Program-made: the position numbers and the translations under genes
Part shown: piece by piece, positions 53,321-61,031 of the stretch
How the letters are laid out: each line of letters opens with the position of its first letter
Numbering within the stretch: position 1 is the first letter of the stretch
Source: Paenibacillus prosopidis
GTDB taxonomy: Bacteria; Bacillota; Bacilli; Paenibacillales; Paenibacillaceae
Reading direction: 5' to 3'
Assembly: GCF_003337375.1 (NCBI RefSeq)
Contig: NZ_QPJD01000023.1
Coordinates: 1-64,000 of the forward strand
DNA length: 64,000 nucleotides
The notes under the pieces: generated by a model
What the model saw: only the letters and a program-made list of their open reading frames with translations
The model's database searches: none
What the model was told of the DNA's origin: nothing

Positions 53321-53365
53321 AAAAGAGCTGTCCGTAAGGTCGATGACCTTGGGCAGCTCTTTTTT
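53321..53365 (+). terminator. Terminator after the permease operon
   Basis: AAAAGAGCTG and CAGCTCTTTTTT form the outer stem, and AAGGTC/GACCTT the inner hairpin, ending in a T-run. Confidence 0.9.
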
Positions 53366-53428
53366 CATACATATTTTCCCTCAAGTGAAGCATGATATCT
53401 GTGATATCTTAAACTGAAAGGGGAACAC

Positions 53429-53935
53429 ATGATGCTGACCTTCCTAATCGCATTTTTTTTCAGTATGATCAGCATCGCTTTTATACCCATTCTGCGAAAG
53501 ACGCTGCACCCGCTGGAAATATTGTCATGCGGCTTGTTGATGGCATCTTTAGAGCAGTTCGCTTACGCCGTACTCACGGTGAACCTGCAGCTGGTGAAAG
53601 CAAGTGAAAACCCGTTCGAATTTTTTGCATTGAAGCTTGAGCAAGTTATCCTCGCGCCTATTATTATTCTGTTTGGTTTATTTGTGCTTTTTTCCGATTC
53701 GAGAAGGCCTTTAAGTAAAGCGATAGCATTGGCAGGCACCGTTTTCGCCCTTTGGGGCGTTCAATATTTGTATGATCTAAGCGGAACCATTCAATTTGTA
53801 AAATGGAGTTGGGGATACGATTGGATCAAAGATGCTGCATTGCTTGCCATTTCTATTGGATTTCTAGCGCTTTTTCGCAAATTTTTACGATGGCAGGAGG
53901 TTTCCCATGATCCTGTACCCTCCGATTCACTTTGA
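53429..53935 (+). CDS. Membrane protein of unknown function, first gene of the pyk-type operon
   Basis: A 168-residue protein with four or five helices (LIAFFFSMISIAFIPIL, ILSCGLLMASLEQFAYAVLTV, ILAPIIILFGLFVLFS, AIALAGTVFALWGVQYLYD and DAALLAISIGFLALFRKFL). AAAGGGG precedes two adjacent ATG codons at 53429 and 53432. It overlaps the next gene by 29 bases, and that gene overlaps the pyruvate-kinase-like gene, so all three form an operon. The aromatic-rich topology resembles the CBO0543-type family. No function known. Confidence 0.7.
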   Translation: MMLTFLIAFFFSMISIAFIPILRKTLHPLEILSCGLLMASLEQFAYAVLTVNLQLVKASENPFEFFALKLEQVILAPIIILFGLFVLFSDSRRPLSKAIALAGTVFALWGVQYLYDLSGTIQFVKWSWGYDWIKDAALLAISIGFLALFRKFLRWQEVSHDPVPSDSL

Positions 53936-54509
53936 TGCAAACGAATGGTTCATCCTGGTCATATCCGTGGCTTCATGGGGTATTTTCCTGCTGCTGCCGA
54001 ATCGGCTGTCTTACGTCACCTTATTCATCATTTGGCTGTTTAACGGACTGCTGGCATTTACAGCTGACTTTTCCCTTGGCGTCAAGCCATTCGATCTTTA
54101 CGATTTCGGCGACCGGCCTGAATTCGAGTGGTTCGATGTCATTCTCTATCTGTTTACCTATCCGCCTACACCGTTTTTCATGCTGCACTTCTATAGCAAA
54201 TGGAGGCCTACTGGATGGCGCTTCGTCGGATATATTCTATTATTCAGCCTAGCGACGACCGGGCTCGAAGGAATCTCCACTTATGGGTTCCACGTCTTTA
54301 CCTATAAGGGCTGGAAGCTTTGGTACTCTGGTCCGATCTACTTGATCATTTTTTCCTTGAACTTTCTGGTTTATCACTTCGTGCAGCGTTACGTGCCGGA
54401 AAGAAAAAATAATTCGCCGTTTAAGAGACGATATGGATCAGCTGTCTTTGAAAGTCATTATCTAAATGGTGAAGGCGGTAATAAAAGCCTCAGGAGGACT
54501 AAAACATGA
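53907..54509 (+). CDS. CBO0543-like membrane protein
   Basis: A 200-residue protein with five helices, rich in Trp, Tyr and Phe: WFILVISVASWGIFLLLPNRL, YVTLFIIWLFNGLLAFTADF, FDVILYLFTYPPTPFFMLHFY, FVGYILLFSLATTGLEG and LIIFSLNFLVYHFVQRYV. The PPTPFF segment and the DYYDFGDRPEF-like loop (KPFDLYDFGDRPEFEW) fit the CBO0543 family found in spore formers. AGGAGG lies six bases before the ATG. It overlaps the genes on both sides. Function unknown. Confidence 0.75.
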   Translation: MILYPPIHFDANEWFILVISVASWGIFLLLPNRLSYVTLFIIWLFNGLLAFTADFSLGVKPFDLYDFGDRPEFEWFDVILYLFTYPPTPFFMLHFYSKWRPTGWRFVGYILLFSLATTGLEGISTYGFHVFTYKGWKLWYSGPIYLIIFSLNFLVYHFVQRYVPERKNNSPFKRRYGSAVFESHYLNGEGGNKSLRRTKT

Positions 54510-55576
54510 CTATTGACGTAATTTGTACGATCGGACCGGCCAGCTCCTCTTCTGAAGTTGTAAGGGAGCTGATTCTTGGCGGCATGACGGTTTCCCGATT
54601 GAACCTGTCTCACGGCACCCATGAAAGTCATAGGGAAATCATACGCCACTTAAGGGAAACCAGCCGTGAAATCGATATGCCGATCCGCATCCTAGGTGAT
54701 CTGCAGGGTCCAAAAATCCGGCTGGGCGAGATTGAAGGGGACGGCGTATGGCTCGAAGAAGGGCAGCCGTTCGAACTATTGGTTACGCCCGTTACCGGCA
54801 ACGGCCATAGAGCGAATATCGACTACCCGGGCATTACGGGGGAGATTGTTCCAGGCGCATTCATTCTTATCAATGACGGGGCGGTCAAGCTTGAGGTGAC
54901 AGACGTTAGCTCCGAACGGATAACAACCAAAGTGATAGTCGGCGGTCAAATAAGCAGCAACAAAAGCGTCAATTTTCCCGGAACCAAGCTGAATATTCCC
55001 GCTCTGACACAAAAAGATCAAGAGGATCTTGCGTTCCTGCTCAAAGAAGGGATCGATCTGATTGCTTGTTCATTCATCCGCCAAGCCGCCCATTTGGAAC
55101 AAGTGCGGGACTTTTGCCGATCCTTGTCCGGAACCGTTCCCAAGCTCGTTGCCAAAATCGAAACGGTGGAAGGCGTAAAAAATTTCCGTGACATCGCCGC
55201 TTTATCAGATGGCATCATGATTGCAAGGGGGGATCTCGGGGTCGAGCTGCCGTTCGAGCAAATCCCGTTTATTCAGAAAGCGCTCCTCAGGGAATGCAGG
55301 GCGAACGGCACCTACGTCATTACGGCTACCCAAATGCTTCAATCTATGATTGACGAGCCCGTACCCACCCGAGCCGAAGTGACGGATATTTTCCAGGCGG
55401 TACAAGACGGCACAAATGCGGTCATGCTGTCGGCCGAAAGCTCGGTTGGCAAATATCCGATCCAGTCTGTCAAGGTACTGAAGTGCGTTTCCCATTATGC
55501 CGAGGAGATCGCCGTTCGTGTGAAGTCCTACACCCTTGATGACGTTTACGCTCGCTTTCCATTTAAGGACATGTAA
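54506..55576 (+). CDS. Pyruvate kinase lacking the C-terminal domain
   Basis: A 356-residue pyruvate kinase made only of the catalytic A domain and B domain. Active-site segments are all present: ICTIGPASSS, SRLNLSHG, ILGDLQGPKIRLG, VAKIETVEGVKNF, MIARGDLGVELPFEQIP and TATQMLQSM. Standard bacterial enzymes have about 470 residues or more; the C-terminal allosteric and tetramer domain is missing here, and the protein ends after YTLDDVYARFPFKDM. I see no frameshift or leftover domain downstream, so the short form looks original. It overlaps the CBO0543-like gene by four bases. It may be an unregulated or repurposed phosphotransferase. Confidence 0.85.
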   Translation: MTIDVICTIGPASSSSEVVRELILGGMTVSRLNLSHGTHESHREIIRHLRETSREIDMPIRILGDLQGPKIRLGEIEGDGVWLEEGQPFELLVTPVTGNGHRANIDYPGITGEIVPGAFILINDGAVKLEVTDVSSERITTKVIVGGQISSNKSVNFPGTKLNIPALTQKDQEDLAFLLKEGIDLIACSFIRQAAHLEQVRDFCRSLSGTVPKLVAKIETVEGVKNFRDIAALSDGIMIARGDLGVELPFEQIPFIQKALLRECRANGTYVITATQMLQSMIDEPVPTRAEVTDIFQAVQDGTNAVMLSAESSVGKYPIQSVKVLKCVSHYAEEIAVRVKSYTLDDVYARFPFKDM

Positions 55577-55757
55577 AATCGTTTCCTTCGAATCGTTCAG
55601 TCTGATGGAAAGCAACATCAATATTTACGATAGTCATCCAAAAGTGTAATAAAAGGAATCTCCTAACATCGTTTACCTCTAATAACACGACTAATGGTAT
55701 ATTGTGGGAGATGGTATAGTTTTGTACAATAGTAAGAAACTTCTGGAGGGTTTTGAT

Positions 55758-55958
55758 ATGAACCTGGAAAGAATCGTGCTATTGATGGCTGTTTTTTTAA
55801 TGGGATATATATTTCTAATAACTCCTTTACCAAACATCTTGTTAATTGATATGGTCGGAATTATTGGAACAGCTCTAGAATATTTAATTAGTTTAGCAGG
55901 ATTTATTATGATGGTACTAAGCGCCATATCATTATTAAAACTTATGCTAAAAAAATAA
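55758..55958 (+). CDS. Small two-helix membrane protein
   Basis: A 66-residue protein: MNLERIVLLMAVFLMGYIFL, a short TPLPN turn, and two further hydrophobic stretches ending LLKLMLKK. GGAGGG lies seven bases before the ATG at 55758; the open frame upstream to 55704 has no start signal. Low GC relative to neighbours. A strong terminator follows, so it is an independent gene. It may be a small stress or toxin-like membrane peptide, but nothing proves it. Confidence 0.6.
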   Translation: MNLERIVLLMAVFLMGYIFLITPLPNILLIDMVGIIGTALEYLISLAGFIMMVLSAISLLKLMLKK

Positions 55959-55964
55959 AACCTT

Positions 55965-56000
55965 AAAGGTGGCGTCGATTTACTGCGATGCCACCTTTTT
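55965..56000 (+). terminator. Terminator after the small membrane protein
   Basis: AAAGGTGGC(G)TCG and CGA(T)GCCACCTTTTT form a long stem with T-run. Confidence 0.9.
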
Positions 56001-56136
56001 ATGTGCCCAGTATAGGCGCATCTAAGATTAAACTCCTGAATGGCGAAGGCAGTAATAGCCATAGCTTAAGGCAAGAGTGTCCGCGAGGTGGAATCTGAAG
56101 GAAACCAACGGTACACATCATTTTGCAATCCTTATT

Positions 56137-57168
56137 TCAGCTCTCATGCACCAGTTCTTTGGCAAACCAGTAGCCTTTGTAAGGAACCGGCTCCGCCAGC
56201 TTTACGCCAAGCTGCTCCGCTGCCGTTCGCGGCCAGAACGGATCTCTCAGAAAAGGTCTGCCGACCGCAATCAGATCAGCCCGCCCGTCCTGCAAAATTT
56301 GCTCGGCCTGTCCGCCGCTCGTTATGAGTCCAACAGCTGCGGTCGCCATACCCGCTTCACGTTTGATTTGCTCGGCGAATGGAACCTGATAGCCCGGATA
56401 TACATGAGGCTTTGCCGGCAGTACGCCCCCGCTGCTGACATCGATCAGGTCGACACCCTGCTCCTTCATTAGACCTGCGAAATAGACGGCATCCTCGATG
56501 TTGTTGCCTTCCGCACTGTATTCATCAGCTGAAATCCGTACGAATAACGGACCTTTCCAGCCGAGACGGATTTCCGCAATAATCTCGCGAAGCAGCTGAT
56601 AACGCCGCAGCCTCGTACCGCCGTATTTATCTTCGCGCTTGTTCGTGTAGCGGGATAAGAAATCATTAATGAGATATCCGTGGGCGGCATGAAGCTCAAT
56701 AACGTCTACCCCTGCCGCCGCCGCTCTTCTTGCCGCATCCCCGAAAGCGGCTACGGTTTCGGCAGCCTGCTGCTCAGACAGCGCTTCGGTCGCGCGACCT
56801 TCATACGGGATACCGGAAGCTGAAACGGCCGCACCGGCGATCTTTCTTTTGCGCCCCGCGTGCCATAGCTGAATACCTGCCTTAGAGCTCGATTGATGCA
56901 GAACCTTAACCAAGGCTTGCAGCTTCGCCCCTTGCTCATCGTTCCATAGACCAAGATTCCCGTGCAAATCCCGCCCCTGTTCCGCAACGGCCGTTGCCTC
57001 CAGCATAATCAGCCCCGCTTGACCAAGCGCGCGCGCTCCATAGTGAACCATGTGCCAATCCGTCAATATGCCGTCATTCAATGCAGCCACCGTACCCATT
57101 GGAGCCATCATAATCCGGTTTTTGAGCTCTAACCCTTTTATCGTTATCGGGCTGAACAATAGGCTCAT
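56137..57168 (-). CDS. namA: NADPH dehydrogenase of the old yellow enzyme family (YqjM/NamA-like)
   Basis: A 343-residue TIM-barrel FMN enzyme that reduces activated C=C bonds of enals, enones and nitro compounds with NADPH. LFSPITIKGLELKNRIMMAPMG opens the barrel, LHAAHGYLINDFLSRYTNKR holds the substrate-binding histidines HAAH, and DLIAVGRPFLRDPFWP closes the FMN phosphate site. Length and motifs match YqjM, although the active-site Cys of YqjM (MSPMC) is Gly here. ATG 57168 fits homology; the frame opens at 57189. It diverges from an Lrp-type regulator gene, which may control it. Confidence 0.85.
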   Translation of the reverse strand: MSLLFSPITIKGLELKNRIMMAPMGTVAALNDGILTDWHMVHYGARALGQAGLIMLEATAVAEQGRDLHGNLGLWNDEQGAKLQALVKVLHQSSSKAGIQLWHAGRKRKIAGAAVSASGIPYEGRATEALSEQQAAETVAAFGDAARRAAAAGVDVIELHAAHGYLINDFLSRYTNKREDKYGGTRLRRYQLLREIIAEIRLGWKGPLFVRISADEYSAEGNNIEDAVYFAGLMKEQGVDLIDVSSGGVLPAKPHVYPGYQVPFAEQIKREAGMATAAVGLITSGGQAEQILQDGRADLIAVGRPFLRDPFWPRTAAEQLGVKLAEPVPYKGYWFAKELVHES

Positions 57169-57328
57169 AGCCTCCACATCCTCTCTCATTCCACTGTACT
57201 TTATATAGCTTTATTTTATATGATAAAAACAAAGCCTTACATGCGAAGAGAAAGGTATTTGGGGCAGCTGACAAAGGATTTAAATGAATTTTAACTTCAT
57301 TGCTTATAATTTAAAGGAGGCTATTCGA

Positions 57329-57766
57329 ATGGATAATGTAGATAAACAAATTCTGTTGGCGCTGCAGGATCAAGCCCGGCTCTCGATGACGGAATTAGGT
57401 AAAATGGTCGGCTTGTCTCAGCCCGCGGTTACCGAAAGAGTGCGGAGATTAGAAGATCGGGGAATTATTGAGCAATACCGGATGGTCGTATCTCCGGAAA
57501 AAATCAACAAGCATTCGATTGCCTACCTGCTCTTTAACACGAAGGATTGCGATAAATTTATTGCCTTCTGCGAAGATCATCCGGATGTGCTGGAATGCCA
57601 TCGAATCAGCGGCGAATATAACTATCTGCTCAAAGTCGTTTCGGACTCGACCCGCTCCTTGGAAGCTTTCATTAATGCAAGCACCAAACACGGCTTTTCG
57701 ACCACACTCATCGTGCTCTCCTCGCCCATTGAACGTAAAAAGCTTATTCCTACTATTTCTGAATAA
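57329..57766 (+). CDS. Lrp/AsnC-family transcriptional regulator
   Basis: A 145-residue regulator. The N-terminal helix-turn-helix is VDKQILLALQDQARLSMTEL, GKMVGLSQPAVTERVRRLED, and the C-terminal half is the RAM ligand-binding domain (HPDVLECHRISGEYNYLLKV). Such proteins form octamers and respond to amino acids. AAAGGAGG lies eight bases before the ATG at 57329. It diverges from the old yellow enzyme gene across about 160 bp and is a candidate regulator of it and of itself. Confidence 0.9.
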   Translation: MDNVDKQILLALQDQARLSMTELGKMVGLSQPAVTERVRRLEDRGIIEQYRMVVSPEKINKHSIAYLLFNTKDCDKFIAFCEDHPDVLECHRISGEYNYLLKVVSDSTRSLEAFINASTKHGFSTTLIVLSSPIERKKLIPTISE

Positions 57767-57798
57767 GCCCTATAGCCTGAGGCGACAGGGAGTAAAAA

Positions 57799-57842
57799 TA
57801 AAAAAAGAAGCTACTGTCATGAAGACAATTGCTTCTTTTTTT
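57799..57842. terminator. Bidirectional terminator
   Basis: AAAAAGAAGC and GCTTCTTTTT form the outer stem and TGTC/GACA the inner stem, with A-run and T-run on either side. It ends lrp on the plus strand and overlaps the 3' end of the small minus-strand frame. Confidence 0.85.
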
Positions 57843-57930
57843 CCTCTTTATCTATGGAAGTCGTTGTATCTTTTTTCTCTTCATCTGGTTTATCGAACGG
57901 CACTCGATCTTCATCATAATAAGCGATAAT
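57817..57930 (-). CDS. Possible 37-residue protein with a non-AUG start
   Basis: A strong GGGAGGTG is followed five bases later by ATT (57928-57930), opening a frame of 37 codons: IIAYYDEDRVPFDKPDEEKK, then DTTTSIDKEEKKKQLSS and stop. A stop codon lies just upstream, and no ATG, GTG or TTG is in a usable position; ATT or ATC would have to be the start. The product would be hydrophilic and highly charged. The frame ends inside the terminator hairpin, as short genes often do. Without homologues the coding call remains tentative. Confidence 0.4.
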   Translation of the reverse strand: MIAYYDEDRVPFDKPDEEKKDTTTSIDKEEKKKQLSS

Positions 57931-58030
57931 TTACACCTCCCTTTTCGTCATTATATGGTTGTACCTTTATCTCTGTGTTAATTTAATGTAATGCATAAGT
58001 GAAATTTAACTTTCGAAGGTTTAAAAAAAA

Positions 58031-58831
58031 TTATTTATCAGGCAAGCTGAAACCGTACTTTATAAAAATGTCCTGCGCTGCTTTACTTTGCAGAAATTTG
58101 TAAAACTCCTCGGCTTCCTTTACATGTTTGGTTGCTTTAACGATTCCAACAGGATATTCAATGGGCTTGTAGCTTTTGGAGTCTGGAGAAAAGGCTACCT
58201 TTACCTTCTGTGAGGTTAAGGCATCCGTTTTATATACAAACCCGACCTCTGTATTACCTGTTTCAACATAATTCAATACCTGTTTTACATCTTTGGCAAA
58301 TACGGTTTTCGTTTGGATCGTATCCCACAGCTTATAAAAAGTAAGTGAATCTTTCGTATAGCTCCCTACCGGAACGGTCTCGGGCTGGCCGACAGCAATT
58401 TTTTTCACTTCTGATTTCGTTATATCTTCTATCTTACTAACCGCAATATTTGTATCTGCTGGAACTACGGCTACTAGCTCGTTTGTCAACAAATTCATCT
58501 GCTGGTTATTGTCGATCAGTTGCTTTTCTACCAGCGCAGTCATTTGCTTCTTGCCGGCAGATAAGAATAAATCCACTGGAGCGCCTTGTTCAATTTGCTG
58601 TTGTAAGGTACCCGATGCCCCGAAATTAAATGAAAGCTTTATTTGGTTGTGTTCTTTTTCGTAAGCCGTTTGGATCTCTTCCAAGCTGTCCGTAAGGCTT
58701 GCTGCAGCTGATATTAGTAATTCTACCTTTTCAGCTGGCTTAATCTCTTCCATGTTGGATGATTGCTCTTTTTGTGCGCATCCTGCTGCAGCCAAAATAA
58801 TCAGCAAGACTAAAAATACCTTTTTCAGCAT
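58031..58831 (-). CDS. modA: Molybdate ABC transporter substrate-binding lipoprotein
   Basis: A 266-residue binding protein. The lipobox LAAAGC follows a short signal. ELLISAAASLTDSLEEIQTAYE is the first oxyanion-binding segment, LSFNFGASGTLQQQIEQGAPVDLFLSA the second, and the later GQPETVPVGSYTKDSL and TGNTEVGFVYKTDA complete the ModA set. It binds molybdate or tungstate at the cell surface. No modB or modC follows, so the permease and ATPase must lie elsewhere or be lost. A perfect palindrome upstream may be its operator. Confidence 0.88.
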   Translation of the reverse strand: MLKKVFLVLLIILAAAGCAQKEQSSNMEEIKPAEKVELLISAAASLTDSLEEIQTAYEKEHNQIKLSFNFGASGTLQQQIEQGAPVDLFLSAGKKQMTALVEKQLIDNNQQMNLLTNELVAVVPADTNIAVSKIEDITKSEVKKIAVGQPETVPVGSYTKDSLTFYKLWDTIQTKTVFAKDVKQVLNYVETGNTEVGFVYKTDALTSQKVKVAFSPDSKSYKPIEYPVGIVKATKHVKEAEEFYKFLQSKAAQDIFIKYGFSLPDK

Positions 58832-58861
58832 AGTATTCGTTCTCCTTTACTTTCTGTGCTA

Positions 58862-58878
58862 TGTTAGATATTCTAACA
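58862..58878. promoter_or_regulatory. Palindromic operator candidate upstream of modA
   Basis: TGTTAGATATTCTAACA is a perfect 17-bp palindrome (TGTTAGA, TAT, TCTAACA), about 30 bases before the modA start and about 110 before the divergent C39-like gene. The regulator is unknown. Confidence 0.5.
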
Positions 58879-58995
58879 CATAAATAAAATAACCGCTCGT
58901 CCACTAAGATGTATCAAAATAACTGCCTCTTGACCTTCCCCCTACGGTAATCTTGTAACCTTTAATAAGAAACCAAAGGGAAGGTTGTGTGTAAT

Positions 58996-59931
58996 ATGGA
59001 TACGTATGTCGGCAATGGGGCTTATTGTTATGCGAATTCTACCGCCATGCTGCTTGCAAGCATCGGAGAAAGGGTTTCCCCGTCTTACATTGAAGCTTTA
59101 ACCGGCGTGGGCTTTGGCGCCGTCTGGGACGAAGCGGAGAAGGTGGCGTGGTTTAACGGCAAACTAACGCCGGACGAAGGTATTGACCATGCATTGAAGC
59201 TGCTCGGGTTTACGGCAGCGGGAAACTCTCCATCAGCAGACGAGCGCACTTCAATTGAGGTATTAGAAGAAGAAATCTGGAAGGGACCCGTTATTTTGGG
59301 ACCTTTAGATATGGGGATGCTCACTTATCATCCTAATCACCCTCACTTGTCAGGATGTGATCATTACATCATCGCCTATGCGTTGGATGAGCAATATTTG
59401 TATCTGCATGATCCCGCAGGTTTTCCCCATGTTAGACTGCCCATTCAATCGCTTTGTGAAGCATGGAAGGCTGATAAGGTTCGTTGGAAACGCAGCAAAC
59501 CCTATCAAATGTGGTCCCGGCCTGAACGCATAAACAGCCCATCTGAATATGAAACAGCTCAAAATGCTGTAAACTATTATAAAACCTTATATGTTGAAAC
59601 CATAGAGTGGGCAGCCCAGAACAATAAATCGGTGAACGCCGAGGCCATTCGAACATTTTCACACTTTGTAGGCAAAAAAGATGTCACACCCGGCGGTGTA
59701 GGCAACATGAAATACTTCCTGTTTCAGCTAGGAGCACGAAGAGCCATAGATACCGCTGATTTCCTTAAAAATTACGAGCCTGCTTTGACAAAAATAAAAG
59801 CTCAGCAAGCTCGGATTTTTGGAGCCTGTCACACGCTTGCTGTTCAGGAAGACTGGTCATCTCTATCCAAGGCGTTAACTGGTCTAGCCATCCTTGAAGA
59901 ACAAATGATCGAAACGCTGTTAACAAAATAA
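58996..59931 (+). CDS. BtrH/C39-peptidase-like protein
   Basis: A 311-residue soluble protein with a papain-like fold signature. GAYCYANSTAML holds Cys11, CDHYIIAYALD holds His123, and YLYLHDPAG holds Asp139, matching the triad of C39 peptidases and the BtrH N-terminal acyltransferase-like family. The C-terminal half (from about 190) is helical and unassigned. ATG 58996 is preferred over the GTG at 58987, which overlaps the GGAAGG site. The next gene encodes a MerR regulator 18 bases downstream, so the two probably form an operon. Peptidase or acyltransferase activity is not decided by sequence. Confidence 0.7.
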   Translation: MDTYVGNGAYCYANSTAMLLASIGERVSPSYIEALTGVGFGAVWDEAEKVAWFNGKLTPDEGIDHALKLLGFTAAGNSPSADERTSIEVLEEEIWKGPVILGPLDMGMLTYHPNHPHLSGCDHYIIAYALDEQYLYLHDPAGFPHVRLPIQSLCEAWKADKVRWKRSKPYQMWSRPERINSPSEYETAQNAVNYYKTLYVETIEWAAQNNKSVNAEAIRTFSHFVGKKDVTPGGVGNMKYFLFQLGARRAIDTADFLKNYEPALTKIKAQQARIFGACHTLAVQEDWSSLSKALTGLAILEEQMIETLLTK

Positions 59932-59949
59932 ACCTCACAGGGAGGATAC

Positions 59950-60765
59950 ATGCTTACAGTCGGACAATTAGCGCGCATTTTCAATGTATCGACTAAAACA
60001 TTAAGGCATTATGACGCTGTCGGTTTATTTATTCCTGCAAGTGTGGGTGGAGAAAACTCGTATCGTTACTATGCTCCGGACCAATTGGGCGAATTAAAGC
60101 GTATCCTATTTCTGCGTTCGATGGGTGTTGGACTCGAAGTGCTTCGCGAGTTGAAGGATTGCGGGGCCTTGCATGATGATAAGAGAATCAAACGCATTTT
60201 AGAAGAACAAGCGGATACGATACGCGGGGACATCGAGCGTCAACATCAATTGCTGCAGAGTGTAGTGCAAATGATCGATTATATCAATCATGCCGGAAGA
60301 CTTGAAATAGAGCCGCGTATCGTAAAGAAATCCGCTTTCAAGGTCGTAGGGATGGAATGGCAAAGCGCAAAGAGCCATGGCAGTATACCCGACATGTGGG
60401 AACGATTTAATATGCGTGAGCATGAAATTAGAAATAAGGTGAAACCGGATGTCGCGTATGGAATTTGTATCACGGACCATGAACAAGAGTTTTCATACGT
60501 AGCCGGTTTCGAGGTGCATACAGAGGAATTACCGGATGGGATGGTCAGCATTACAGTTCCCGAACAAACCTATGCCGTGTTTTCACATCGAGGAAAGCTG
60601 GAGGGAATCGGCAAAACGATGAATTGGGTATACGGGAACTGGCTTCCGCAAAGCGGGCTTCAACCGGTATTGGGCATGGATTTTGAATTGTACGATGAAC
60701 GATTCCTCGGAACGGATAACGATGCTACAGAAATCGACCTTTATGTTCCGATATTGCAAAAATAA
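59950..60765 (+). CDS. MerR-family regulator with GyrI-like effector domain
   Basis: A 271-residue regulator. The MerR domain reads LTVGQLARIFNVSTKTLRHY, DAVGLFIPA, YRYYAPDQLGELKRILFLRS, followed by a coiled coil (about 85-120). The C-terminal half is a GyrI/BmrR-type ligand-binding domain (FKVVGMEWQSA ... VSITVPEQTYAVFSHRGKLEGI ... EIDLYVPI), which binds hydrophobic or cationic compounds. GGGAGG precedes the ATG. It follows the C39-like gene and probably regulates it in response to a small molecule. Confidence 0.9.
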   Translation: MLTVGQLARIFNVSTKTLRHYDAVGLFIPASVGGENSYRYYAPDQLGELKRILFLRSMGVGLEVLRELKDCGALHDDKRIKRILEEQADTIRGDIERQHQLLQSVVQMIDYINHAGRLEIEPRIVKKSAFKVVGMEWQSAKSHGSIPDMWERFNMREHEIRNKVKPDVAYGICITDHEQEFSYVAGFEVHTEELPDGMVSITVPEQTYAVFSHRGKLEGIGKTMNWVYGNWLPQSGLQPVLGMDFELYDERFLGTDNDATEIDLYVPILQK

Positions 60766-60794
60766 CAAAATACGAGAAATGGCACGCTTTCTAC

Positions 60795-61010
60795 ATCAGC
60801 GGAAACTTCCGGGCATTATGAACGGGAAAACCTCCTTCTAAATTACCCGTATGCGCTCAAAAAGGTTCATTTTACTGGAAAACCTCCCTATAATCTAGCG
60901 GAAAACCCCTTCTACACGGGCAACGTGCTGAATCAGAGGGAGAAATTCCTGTTAATTCAGCTACAAAAATCGTAACACGAAAATAGAGGGAGCTTTTCCT
61001 GTTCATCATC
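60795..61010. repeat. Intergenic patch of imperfect short repeats
   Basis: Between convergent genes lie several copies of a GGAAAACCTCC-like word: GCGGAAACTTCCGGGC, GGGAAAACCTCCTTCTA, TGGAAAACCTCCCTATA and GCGGAAAACCCCTTCTA, plus two inverse copies, GAGGGAGAAATTCCTGTT and TAGAGGGAGCTTTTCCTGTT. They allow large stem-loops. No reading frame fits. It resembles dispersed non-coding repeats. Confidence 0.55.
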
Positions 61011-61031
61011 GAGGACTGCTCCTTTCCTATT

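Noticed and set aside
54506..55576. A pyruvate kinase pseudogene broken by a frameshift
   Set aside because: No C-terminal domain sequence is found in any frame after the stop, and the catalytic part is intact, so a naturally short form is more likely.
60795..61010. A possible CRISPR array at the repeat patch
   Set aside because: Repeat words are short and variable, occur in both orientations and have no regular spacers; no cas genes are near.
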